Assembly: GCF_005222815.1 (NCBI RefSeq)
Contig: NZ_STGB01000005.1
Coordinates: forward strand, 248,001 to 312,000
Direction of reading: 5' to 3'
From: Roseomonas sp. AR75
Lineage (GTDB): Bacteria > Pseudomonadota > Alphaproteobacteria > Acetobacterales > Acetobacteraceae
Length of the DNA: 64,000 bases
Shown here: one piece after another, positions 16,650 through 24,792 of the stretch
Layout of the letters: each line of letters starts with the position of its first letter
Numbering within the stretch: position 1 is the stretch's first letter
Notes under the pieces: model-generated
The model's input: only the letters and a program-made list of their open reading frames with translations
What the model was told of the DNA's origin: nothing
The model's database searches: none
Made by a program: the position numbers and the translations under genes

Positions 16650-18014
16650 ATGAGCGACTTCCCATCGCACAGGGTCGAGCCGGCTGCTGCCCGCGATCTT
16701 CTTGCGATTCCGCAGTGGACAGGTCGCGAGGCAGTGTGTGTCGCCACGCTGCTCGGCGTTGCGGCCCTGTTGCGCGCTTTCGCGGTGCTGCTGATCCCCT
16801 CGCCCCTGGAAAGCGACTATCTCGGCTACTGGGCCATCGCCAACAACCTCGCAGACGGACGCGGCCTCGCGAACCTTGCCGGGGAACCCACTGCGTTCCT
16901 GAGCCTCGGCTACCCGATCCTGCTCGGCGCCGTCCTGTCCTTCACGGGCCCGGAGATCGCCGCGGCCAAGGCGCTGAACCTGCTGCTCGGCCTCGGCGCC
17001 ATCCTGCTCCTGCATCTGGCCGCGCGCGCGCTGTTCCGCTCCATCGCCGCGGCGCTCTGCGCGACCGCGCTCTTCGCGGTGTATCTCGAGCCCGTGGTCT
17101 ACACCGCCTATGTCGCCAAAGAGAATCTCATGATCCCGCTCATCCTGGTGCTCGTGGCGCTGGCGTCGCATGCAGGCGGGCGCGGCGCGGCAGTGCCAGC
17201 CTGGAACCCGCTGCTTTTCGGCGTGGCGGCGGGATGGCTCGCGATGACCGGCAATGCGGCCCTCGCCCTGCTGCCAGGTCTCGTTCTCGTCATCCTGTTC
17301 GCGACGGGCTCCGCCCGGGCGACGGCGGGCTACCTTTGCGTCGCAGCGCTGGTCGCGGCGCTGACCACGGCGCCCCTGATGTGGCGGAACCTGAACACCT
17401 TCGGCGGCTACGCACTGAACAACAACGGCGGCTTCAACCTCTACATCGGCAACAATCCGGCCGCGACGCCCTACTTCCAGAGCATCGCCGAGACGCCCAT
17501 GGGCGCTGGCTGGCATGCGTTGCGCATGCGCGAGGGCGAACGCGGCGCGGATCGCCGACTGGGGGCGATGGCCCTTCGCCACATTCTGGACAATCCCGGG
17601 GCGACGACCGCGCTTGCGGTGCGCAAGGCGATCGCGTTCTGGGAGCCGCCGACGCACACCGGGCGCAACCAGACCTCGCGCGCCGAGCAGTTGGTGCGGC
17701 TGGCGTGGCTCGCGCAGTACGTCGCGCTCTGCGCGCTTGCCGTGGCGAGCCTTGCGCAATGGCGCCGGCAGGGCCGCGCGCTTGCGGCACTGATGGTGAT
17801 GCTGGCCGGCTACACGGCGGTCCACATGCTGTTCTACGTCGTGTATCGATACCGCCTGCCGATCATGCCGCTGGTCTGCCTGCTGGGTGGCGTCGGTCTT
17901 CTGGCCATGCAGGCACAGCTGAGGGCGGGTCGCGGCCTCGCTCCCGTTCGACGATCGCGCTTTACGGCAGCAGGAGCGGGCGGTGGGCCGGATGGACCTG
18001 GCGCGGCCTTCTGA
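16650..18014 (+). CDS. GT-C type membrane glycosyltransferase (ArnT/PMT-like)
   Basis: A 454-residue protein has about ten membrane segments and a first periplasmic loop with SPLESDYLGYWAIANNLADG, where the acidic residue after the first helix is the usual catalytic position of GT39/GT83-like enzymes. A large loop follows at residues ~245-330 (GGFNLYIGNNPAATPYF). Such enzymes use polyprenyl-phosphate sugars to modify proteins, lipids or glycans on the outer face of the inner membrane. The next gene overlaps by 32 bases and could make or deliver a polyprenyl-linked donor. Both lie in a segment bounded by xerD 3'-end copies. Confidence 0.75.
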   Translation: MSDFPSHRVEPAAARDLLAIPQWTGREAVCVATLLGVAALLRAFAVLLIPSPLESDYLGYWAIANNLADGRGLANLAGEPTAFLSLGYPILLGAVLSFTGPEIAAAKALNLLLGLGAILLLHLAARALFRSIAAALCATALFAVYLEPVVYTAYVAKENLMIPLILVLVALASHAGGRGAAVPAWNPLLFGVAAGWLAMTGNAALALLPGLVLVILFATGSARATAGYLCVAALVAALTTAPLMWRNLNTFGGYALNNNGGFNLYIGNNPAATPYFQSIAETPMGAGWHALRMREGERGADRRLGAMALRHILDNPGATTALAVRKAIAFWEPPTHTGRNQTSRAEQLVRLAWLAQYVALCALAVASLAQWRRQGRALAALMVMLAGYTAVHMLFYVVYRYRLPIMPLVCLLGGVGLLAMQAQLRAGRGLAPVRRSRFTAAGAGGGPDGPGAAF

Positions 18015-19473
18015 GACGGCAGCCTCGGCGGTCGCGCCGGTCGGGCTGCCGCTCTGCGTGGATCTGGACGGGACGCTGCTGCGCAGCGACGCGCTCATCG
18101 ATGCGGTCCTGGCGCTCGGCGCCACCAGCGATCTCCTCGATGCCTTGCGCGTCCTGCCGGAAGGGCGGGCTGCCTTCAAGGCGCGCGTCGCTGCACTCGC
18201 CGCGCTCGACCCGGCGATCCTGCCTTACAACAAGGCCCTGGTCGCCTGGCTGCGCGCAGAGCGCCGGGCGGGCAGGCGCATCGTGCTCGCCACGGCGGCC
18301 GATGCGCGCGTTGCGCATGCGATCGCCGCGCATCTCGACCTGTTCGACGAGGTGCTGGCCTCGGATGGCGTGCGGAACAACAAGGGCGCAGCCAAGGCCG
18401 ACAGCCTGGTTCGCCGCTTCGGCCTGCATGGCTTCGCCTATGCCGGCGACAGCGCGGCCGACCTCGCGGTGTGGCGCGTGGCAGGGGCTGCCGTGCTGGT
18501 GAACGCGTCGCCGCGCGTCGCACAAGCCGCTGCCCGCCTCGCGCCGGTTGAGCGGCGCTTCGACCGGGACGAGGGCGCGGCCCGCGCCGCGCTGCGCGCG
18601 ATGCGCCCGCATCAATGGGTGAAGAACCTGCTGGTCTTCGTTCCCGTGCTGGCGGCGGAAGCCGCGCATGACGGCAATTCCTGGCTGATCGCCGCGACGA
18701 TGTTCGCCGCCTTCTGCTGCACCGCCTCCGCGATCTACCTGCTCAACGACCTTGCCGACCTGCATGCCGATCGAAGGCACCCGCGCAAGCGCCATCGGCC
18801 GATTGCCAGCGGCGCGCTCAGCCCAAGCCAGGCGCTCGCCTTCGCCGCGCTGCTGCTTGGCGCCGGCCTCTGGCTGGCCGGTGCGGCGGACGGCGTCCTG
18901 ATCGTGCTTGCCTATGGGCTGCTCTCACTGGGCTACACGCTGCGGCTCAAGGAGATGCCGCTGGTGGACGTGTTCATGCTCGCCGGCCTGTACGCGATCC
19001 GGCTCTACGGCGGCGGCGTCGCCACCGATCACGGCTTGTCCTTGTGGCTGCTGGGCTTCGCCAGCTTCCTCTTCCTCGGGCTCGCGATCCTCAAGCGGGT
19101 TGCGGAACTCGGCGATGCGCGCATCTCCGGCCGCACCCTCGCGCGGCGCGGCTACGGGGTCGCCGATCTCGCGATGCTGCAGATCTTCGGCGTCGTCGCC
19201 TCCTTCGCGGCCTGCGTCGTGCTGGCGCTCTTCGTGCAGGAGAAGTCGCAGGCCGGCATCTATGCCCGGCCCGAGGCGCTATGGGGGAGCGTGCCGCTGA
19301 TCCTGTTCTGGCAATGCCGGCTCTGGCTCTCCACCGCCCGCGGCTACATGCATGACGATCCCATCGTCTATGCCTCGCGCGACTGGGTGTCCTGGTGCAT
19401 CTTCGCCGGGCTGCTGATGCTGGCGCTCGTCGCTTCGGACGCCGCCGGCATGTTCTCGCCCCCGGGGAGCTAG
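17983..19473 (+). CDS. HAD phosphatase-UbiA prenyltransferase fusion
   Basis: The 496-residue protein has two domains. Residues ~25-195 are a HAD hydrolase with LCVDLDGTLLRSD (nucleophile Asp), a later lysine region and GDSAADLAVW. Residues ~205-490 are a UbiA-type polyprenyltransferase with eight or so membrane helices and the Asp-rich motif NDLADLHADRRHPRKRHRPIASG. UbiA relatives of this arrangement include decaprenyl-phosphate 5-phosphoribosyltransferases; there the HAD part can remove the 5'-phosphate. A role in making a polyprenyl-phosphate pentose donor is inferred. A start at the internal ATG 17992 is also possible. The TAG stop is provided by the end of the palindromic element. Confidence 0.75.
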   Translation: MGRMDLARPSETAASAVAPVGLPLCVDLDGTLLRSDALIDAVLALGATSDLLDALRVLPEGRAAFKARVAALAALDPAILPYNKALVAWLRAERRAGRRIVLATAADARVAHAIAAHLDLFDEVLASDGVRNNKGAAKADSLVRRFGLHGFAYAGDSAADLAVWRVAGAAVLVNASPRVAQAAARLAPVERRFDRDEGAARAALRAMRPHQWVKNLLVFVPVLAAEAAHDGNSWLIAATMFAAFCCTASAIYLLNDLADLHADRRHPRKRHRPIASGALSPSQALAFAALLLGAGLWLAGAADGVLIVLAYGLLSLGYTLRLKEMPLVDVFMLAGLYAIRLYGGGVATDHGLSLWLLGFASFLFLGLAILKRVAELGDARISGRTLARRGYGVADLAMLQIFGVVASFAACVVLALFVQEKSQAGIYARPEALWGSVPLILFWQCRLWLSTARGYMHDDPIVYASRDWVSWCIFAGLLMLALVASDAAGMFSPPGS

Positions 19474-19576
19474 AGCTTTTTCAAGCCAAGCGGAATCGCT
19501 TGGCGACTCGGAAAAAGCGTTCACGCAAAGCGCTGGAGCCGTTTCACCGCATCCGCATGCGGTGAAATGGCTCTAG
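19470..19576. repeat. 107-bp palindromic MITE-like element between convergent genes
   Basis: The element starts CTAGAGC and ends GCTCTAG; its first 13 bases (CTAGAGCTTTTTC) match the inverted last 13 (CTAGAGCCATTTC) at 11 positions. Inside are two hairpins. Hairpin one pairs 19475-19482 with 19511-19518 and 19485-19492 with 19497-19504 around a GAAT loop. Hairpin two pairs 19536-19552 with 19557-19573 (17 pairs, one G-U) around CCGC. The ends supply the TAG stops of both the HAD-UbiA gene and xerD. It may act as a two-way terminator; mobility is inferred from structure only. Confidence 0.65.
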
Positions 19577-20454
19577 CCCGTGCTGAGCGGGTGATGCTCC
19601 TCCACCACCCGCCGCAGCCTTTCGTCCAGCACCTTCGTGTAGATCTGCGTCGTCGCGATGTCCGCATGGCCGAGCAGGATCTGCAGGCTGCGAAGATCCG
19701 CGCCGCGGCCGAGCAGATGCGTGGCGAAGCTGTGCCGCAGCACATGCGGGCTGACATGCGCGGGATCGAGCCCGGCGGCCAGCGCGGCATCCTTCAGCAC
19801 CGCGCCCACCGCCTGGCGCGTGATGTGCCCCTCCGCCGCGCGGGAGGGGAACAGCCAGCGCGAGGGCTTGCTCGGCTCGCCGCGCGCCTCCTGCGCCGCT
19901 TCCCGCGCCCGGCGCGAGATCGGCACCAGCCGCTCCTTGCTCCCCTTCCCCAGCACCGCGATCATCGGCGCATCGGCGCGCAGCGCGCCGGCATGCAGCG
20001 CGACCAGTTCGCTGACGCGCAGGCCTGAGGAATAGAGCAGCTCCACCAGCGCAACCGCGAGCGGCCCGCGCTTCCCCGGCAGCCGCGCCGCGCCGGCGAT
20101 CAGTGCCGCCACCTCCGCCTCGCTCAGCGCCTTGGGCAGGCCCGCCGGCAGCTTCGGGCTTTCCGAAAGCTCGGTCGGATCGTCGGCGCGCACGCCCTCG
20201 CGCACCAGGAAGCGGAAGAACTGCCGGAGGGCGGAAAGCCGTCGCGCCGCGGTGCGTGCCGAGAGCCCGGCATCGGAGAGCGCGCGCAGATAGGATTGCA
20301 CCAGCACGGCCGGTGCCTCGGCCGGCGGGATACCGCGGATTCGCGCATGCGCGCCGAAATCGTCGAGATCGGCACGATAGGCACCGAGCGTGTTGCGCGC
20401 CGCGCCCCGCTCGGCGGCGAGCATCTCGAGGAAGGCCTCGACGTGGCGGTCCAT
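19573..20454 (-). CDS. xerD: Tyrosine recombinase XerD
   Basis: A 293-residue protein has the SAM-like core-binding N-domain (residues ~1-90) and the catalytic domain. Catalytic residues are visible: Arg in YSSGLRVSEL, Lys in GKGSKERLVPI, His-x-x-Arg in SPHVLRHSFATHLL, His in LLGHADIATTQ and the nucleophile Tyr272 in IYTK. It resolves chromosome dimers at dif with XerC in known systems. The protein ends STG right before the palindromic element. A decayed copy of its last ~39 codons lies at 16319-16437. Confidence 0.92.
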   Translation of the reverse strand: MDRHVEAFLEMLAAERGAARNTLGAYRADLDDFGAHARIRGIPPAEAPAVLVQSYLRALSDAGLSARTAARRLSALRQFFRFLVREGVRADDPTELSESPKLPAGLPKALSEAEVAALIAGAARLPGKRGPLAVALVELLYSSGLRVSELVALHAGALRADAPMIAVLGKGSKERLVPISRRAREAAQEARGEPSKPSRWLFPSRAAEGHITRQAVGAVLKDAALAAGLDPAHVSPHVLRHSFATHLLGRGADLRSLQILLGHADIATTQIYTKVLDERLRRVVEEHHPLSTG

Positions 20455-20466
20455 GCGGACGCGGCT

Positions 20467-20616
20467 CTAGTTCCGCGGCGCGAATCGCTCGGCCGGGATC
20501 GCCCGCTCGGTCGGCTGAGGGGTGACCGAGGGCGGGAAGGCGCCGATTGCCAGCAGCCCGAGCAGCAGCACGCCAAGCACGATGGCGATCAGCAGCAGCA
20601 GGGGGTTGCGGAACAT
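20467..20616 (-). CDS. Small single-pass membrane protein
   Basis: An open frame of 49 residues from ATG 20616 has one strong transmembrane segment (residues ~5-27, LLLLIAIVLGVLLLGLLAIGAF) followed by a short Pro-rich tail (QPTERAIPAERFAPRN). It ends 12 bases before xerD on the same strand, so it may be cotranscribed. The longer open frame to 20883 overlaps aroKB antisense and was not used. Small proteins of this kind are common upstream of xerD/aroKB in related bacteria as far as I recall; function unknown. Confidence 0.5.
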   Translation of the reverse strand: MFRNPLLLLIAIVLGVLLLGLLAIGAFPPSVTPQPTERAIPAERFAPRN

Positions 20617-20665
20617 CGGCGGGGCGGATCCTCGTCGGCTAGGGGCTGTGCTAGCCTTGGGGGCC

Positions 20666-22381
20666 GTGTCACGCAACACCGCCCTCGCGGCCTCCGAGGA
20701 GATGCCGCCCGAGCCGACCGAGACCGCGCAGGACGCGGCGGCGCTCGCGCAGCGCGCGATCGTGCTCGTCGGCATGCCCGGCGCCGGGAAATCCTCGATC
20801 GGGCGCCGCCTGGCCGCCCGGCTCGGCCTGCCCTTCGTGGATGCCGATGCCGAGATCGAGGCTGCGGCCGGGCTGCCGATCACGGAGATCTTCGCCCGCT
20901 ACGGGGAGCCGCATTTCCGCGACGGAGAGCGCCGGGTAATCGCGCGGCTGCTGGCCGGCCGGCCGCTGGTGCTGGCCACCGGCGGCGGCGCCTTCGCCGA
21001 TGCCCGCACCCGCGCCGCGGTGCGCCAGTCCGGCGCGCTGTCGGTGTGGCTGCGCTGCTCGCTGCCGACGCTGCTGCGCCGCGTGGCGGGGCGAGAGCAC
21101 CGCCCCATGTTCCTCAACGCCGATCCGCGCGACGTGCTGCAGCGCCTGCTCGCCGCCCGGCATCCGCTCTTCGCCGAGGCCGACATCATCGTGGACTGCA
21201 CCGACGAACCGCCCGAGGTCACCACCCGCCGCGTGATCGAGGGCATCGCGGGCCATCGCGCACCGCAGCGCCTGCCGGTGGGCCTCGGGGCGCGCGGCTA
21301 CGACATCCTGGTGGGGGATGGCCTGCTGGCGCGCGCCGGCGCGCTGCTCGCGCCCGTCCTGCCGGCCCGCCGCGTGGCCATCGTCAGCGATTCCGAGGTC
21401 GCGCCGCTGCACCTGCCCGCGCTGCGGGAAGGCCTGCGCGAAGCCGGCTTCGCCATCCTCACCGAACACCTGGTGCCGCCCGGCGAGCCGACGAAATGCT
21501 TCGCCGCGACCCAAGGCGCGTTGGAGGACATCCTGGGCGCCGGCGCGGACCGCCGCACGGCCGTGGTGGCGCTCGGCGGCGGCGTGGTGGGGGACCTGGC
21601 GGGCTTCGTCGCCGCCATCGCCCTGCGCGGCCTGCCCTTCGTGCAGGTGCCGACGACGCTGCTGGCGCAGGTGGACAGTTCCGTCGGCGGCAAGACCGGC
21701 ATCAACCTCTCGCTCGGCAAGAACCTGGTCGGCGCCTTCCACCAGCCGCGGATCGTGCTGGCGGACATGGCGACGCTGGCCACGCTCCCGCCGCGCGAAT
21801 TGCGCGCGGGCTGGGCGGAGGTGGCCAAGCACGGGCTGATCTCCGGCGATGCCTTCTGGGAGTGGTGCGAGCAGGCCGGCCCCCGCGCGGTGCAGGGCGA
21901 CCCGGCCGCGCTGGCGCATGCCGTGCTGGAATCCTGCCGGCTGAAATCGGCTGTCGTGGCGGCGGATGAGCGGGAGGAGAGCGAGGAAGGCGGCCGCGCC
22001 CTGCTCAATCTTGGCCACACCTTCGGCCACGCGCTGGAGGCCGAGACCGGCTATGGCGGCGGCCTGCTGCATGGGGAGGGCGTGGCGGTGGGGCTCGGCC
22101 TCGCGGCTTCGCTCTCGGCGCGGCTCGGCCATTGTGCGCAGGAACTGCCGGGCCGCGTGATCGCGCATCTGCAATCGGTCGGGCTGCCCGCGCGCATCGG
22201 CGACCTCGACCGTGCCTTCTCGGCGGAGCGGCTGATCGCGCGCATGCGCAAGGACAAGAAGGCGCGCGACGGCGCGATGCGCTTCGTGCTGCTGAAGGGC
22301 CCGGGCGCCTGCTTCACCGCAGGCGACGTGCCGCCCGAGCAGGTGGAGCGCCTGCTGCGCGACGAGGGCTGCGGGGCCTAG
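20666..22381 (+). CDS. aroKB: Bifunctional shikimate kinase / 3-dehydroquinate synthase
   Basis: With GTG 20666 the product is 571 residues; ATG 20702 is the alternative (its AGGAG sits directly against the start, which is too close). Residues ~28-195 are shikimate kinase: Walker A GMPGAGKSS, DADAEIE and the GGGAFAD loop. Residues ~200-565 are DHQ synthase: GGGVVGDLAGF, PTTLLAQVDSSVGGKTGIN, KHGLISGD and LNLGHTFGHALE with the Zn ligands. Both enzymes serve the shikimate pathway to chorismate (steps 2 and 5). The fusion keeps both active sites intact. It is divergent from the small membrane protein gene. Confidence 0.93.
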   Translation: MSRNTALAASEEMPPEPTETAQDAAALAQRAIVLVGMPGAGKSSIGRRLAARLGLPFVDADAEIEAAAGLPITEIFARYGEPHFRDGERRVIARLLAGRPLVLATGGGAFADARTRAAVRQSGALSVWLRCSLPTLLRRVAGREHRPMFLNADPRDVLQRLLAARHPLFAEADIIVDCTDEPPEVTTRRVIEGIAGHRAPQRLPVGLGARGYDILVGDGLLARAGALLAPVLPARRVAIVSDSEVAPLHLPALREGLREAGFAILTEHLVPPGEPTKCFAATQGALEDILGAGADRRTAVVALGGGVVGDLAGFVAAIALRGLPFVQVPTTLLAQVDSSVGGKTGINLSLGKNLVGAFHQPRIVLADMATLATLPPRELRAGWAEVAKHGLISGDAFWEWCEQAGPRAVQGDPAALAHAVLESCRLKSAVVAADEREESEEGGRALLNLGHTFGHALEAETGYGGGLLHGEGVAVGLGLAASLSARLGHCAQELPGRVIAHLQSVGLPARIGDLDRAFSAERLIARMRKDKKARDGAMRFVLLKGPGACFTAGDVPPEQVERLLRDEGCGA

Positions 22382-22444
22382 CTGATTGATTCGCGGATGC
22401 GGCATCGCCGCCGCGGTCAGTCATCCGCTCATGCGAAGGCCGGA

Positions 22445-24130
22445 TCAGGCCGCCTTCAGCCTGACCACCATCCGGTCCATCGCCTCCTGCAGCGCCCCGC
22501 CCTGCTGCGCCACCGCCTCGGCGGCCTCGCGCAGCGCGCCGAGGGCGCCGGCGCCGGTCTCGGCGGCGGCGTTGACCTCGACGATCGCGCCGGTGACCGC
22601 GGTCGTGCCGTTCGCCGCCTCCGCCACGCTGCGGGCGATCTCACGCGTGGCCGCGCCCTGCTGCTCGACCGCCGCGGCGATGGCGGTCGCCACATGATCC
22701 ACCGCCTCGACCTGCGCGGCGACGCCGCGGATCGCCTCCACTGCTTCCGCCGTCGCGGACTGGATGGCGCCGATCTGCCGGCCGATCTCCTCGGTCGCCT
22801 TGCCGGTCTGCGCGGCAAGCGCCTTCACCTCGCCGGCGACCACGGCGAAGCCCTTGCCCGCCTCGCCCGCCCGCGCCGCCTCGATGGTGGCGTTCAGCGC
22901 CAGCAGGTTGGTCTGGCCGGCGATCTCGTTGATCAGTTGCACCACCGCGCCGATCTGGCCGGCGGCCTCGGTCAGGCCCTTCACCGTCGCGTCGCTGCGG
23001 CGGCTGTCGGACACCGCGCGGCGCGTCGCGGACGCGGCCTCGGCGACCTGGCGGGTGATCTCGGCGATGGCGACGCTGAGCTGCTCGGAGGCCGCGGCGA
23101 CGGCACCGACATTCTGGCTCGCCACGCTCGCGCCCTCGGCGGCGGCGCCGGCCTGGTCGGCGGTGCGGCGCACCGTGCCGTCCAGCGCGCCCGCGCTGGT
23201 GCGCAGCGCCTGCGCGGAGCCGGAAAGCCCTCGCACCACGGCGCCGAGCGCGGTCTCCAGCTCCTGCGCGGCTGACTGCGCCGCCTGGCGGCGTGCGGCC
23301 TCGGCTTCGGCGCGGGCGGCCTCGGCCTCGGCGGCAAGGCGGGCATTCTCGGCCAGCTTGTCGCGGAAGCTGGACGCCGCGGCGGCGATGGCGCCGACCT
23401 CGTCCTTGCCGGCCGGCGGCAGGACGACGTCCAGCCGCCCCTGCGCCATGGCGCCGAAGGCCGCGGTCAGCCGGCGCAGCGGCTGCACCACCTGCCGCCG
23501 GGTCAGCAGCAGCACCGCACCGGTGATGGCCAGCACGGCGATCAGCACCACGGCGATCAGCGTTACTGCCACGCGCCGCGCCTCTGCCGCCGCCGCATCC
23601 CGCTGACGGGTCACCGCGCCGTTCAGCGCCACGCCGATCGCGTCCAGCGCGTCGGAGAAGGCGGTGCGGTTGGCGCGGTTCGCATCGTTGTTGCCGAGCC
23701 GGTTGGCCGCCTCCCGCCCCTCCTCGACGCCGATGCGGGCGAGTTCCGTGCGGAGCGCGACGAACTCGGCCAGCGCGGTGCCGAGCCGCGCCATGCGCTC
23801 CGCCTCCTCGGCCGGCAGGCGCCCGCGCAGCTCCTTCCAGGCGTGGTCGATGTCATCCAGGTGGCGGCGCAGGCCGCTGGCGAAGCGCTCGGCCTGGTTG
23901 CGGCTGGAGGCAAGGTAGAGCCCGCGGCTCTCCATCACCACGGCATAGATGCCGACGCGCACGCGCTGGACCAGCGATTCAGCCTCGGCGAGGCGGATCA
24001 CCTGGGCCTGCCGCTCCGCCTCATGGCGCATCGCGACGAAATTGGCGAAGCCCGCCGCGAGCGCGACGACGCCGAGCAGCATCAGGGCTGCGGCGAGGCG
24101 TAGTCCGATCGAGGCGTGCCAGCGGCGCAT
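22445..24130 (-). CDS. Methyl-accepting chemotaxis protein
   Basis: Start at ATG 24130 has GGGAGA about 8 bases upstream and yields 561 residues. Layout: membrane segment 1 (residues ~9-30), a periplasmic four-helix sensor of ~155 residues, membrane segment 2 (~180-205, LIAVVLIAVLAITGAVLLL), HAMP (~205-260), coiled coil and the MCP signalling domain. The conserved hairpin tip NLLALNATIEAARAGEAGKGFAVVA is intact (positions ~415-440). It senses an unknown ligand and would drive CheA. No che genes are nearby, so it acts on a distant chemotaxis system. Confidence 0.92.
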   Translation of the reverse strand: MRRWHASIGLRLAAALMLLGVVALAAGFANFVAMRHEAERQAQVIRLAEAESLVQRVRVGIYAVVMESRGLYLASSRNQAERFASGLRRHLDDIDHAWKELRGRLPAEEAERMARLGTALAEFVALRTELARIGVEEGREAANRLGNNDANRANRTAFSDALDAIGVALNGAVTRQRDAAAAEARRVAVTLIAVVLIAVLAITGAVLLLTRRQVVQPLRRLTAAFGAMAQGRLDVVLPPAGKDEVGAIAAAASSFRDKLAENARLAAEAEAARAEAEAARRQAAQSAAQELETALGAVVRGLSGSAQALRTSAGALDGTVRRTADQAGAAAEGASVASQNVGAVAAASEQLSVAIAEITRQVAEAASATRRAVSDSRRSDATVKGLTEAAGQIGAVVQLINEIAGQTNLLALNATIEAARAGEAGKGFAVVAGEVKALAAQTGKATEEIGRQIGAIQSATAEAVEAIRGVAAQVEAVDHVATAIAAAVEQQGAATREIARSVAEAANGTTAVTGAIVEVNAAAETGAGALGALREAAEAVAQQGGALQEAMDRMVVRLKAA

Positions 24131-24254
24131 GGGCGAAATCTCCCGCGGTTCTGCGCCGCGGACCATGCAGGCTTGGACTTAACGAAGACCTTATGGAGCC
24201 CGCGGGCAGGGCCTCGCCTGCCCGCGCGGCACCCGGTGTTCAGCGCCCCGGGGC

Positions 24255-24677
24255 TCAGCCGACGATCTCGGAGCCCGCGAAGAAATACGCGATCTCGATG
24301 GCGGCATTCTCCGGGCTGTCGGAGCCGTGCACCGAATTGGCCTCGATGCTCTCGGCGAACAGCTTGCGGATGGTGCCCTCCGCGGCATTGGCCGGGTTGG
24401 TGGCGCCCATCAGCTCGCGGTTCTTCGCCACCGCGTTCTCGCCTTCCAGCACCTGCACCACGACGGGGCCGGAGGTCATGAAGCTCACCAGGTCCTTGAA
24501 GAAGGGCCGCTCGCGATGCACGCCGTAGAAGGTCTCGGCCTGCCCCTGCGTCATGTGGATGCGCTTCTGGGCGACGATGCGCAGGCCGTTCGCCTCGAAC
24601 ACGGCGTTGACCTTGCCAGTCAGGTTGCGCCGCGTGGCGTCGGGCTTGATGATGGAGAAGGTGCGCTCGATGGCCAT
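24255..24677 (-). CDS. ndk: Nucleoside diphosphate kinase
   Basis: The 140-residue length is exactly typical. Hallmarks are the KPDATRRNLTG start region, the GPVVVQVLEGENAV strand and the active site around His117 in EANSVHGSDSPENAA, which carries the phosphate between NTPs and NDPs. It works in the cytoplasm to balance nucleotide triphosphates. It is divergent from the ABC-F gene with a 115-base gap. Confidence 0.97.
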   Translation of the reverse strand: MAIERTFSIIKPDATRRNLTGKVNAVFEANGLRIVAQKRIHMTQGQAETFYGVHRERPFFKDLVSFMTSGPVVVQVLEGENAVAKNRELMGATNPANAAEGTIRKLFAESIEANSVHGSDSPENAAIEIAYFFAGSEIVG

Positions 24678-24792
24678 GGGGCGTTCCTTGTTGCGTCTGC
24701 GAAGGCGCGCGCCGGATAGGCTGTGCCGGGCGGCGGCGCAAGTCCCGCCCGATGCCCTCCCCCGCCGCGCCGCCAGGGGTTAAAGGGGGCGC

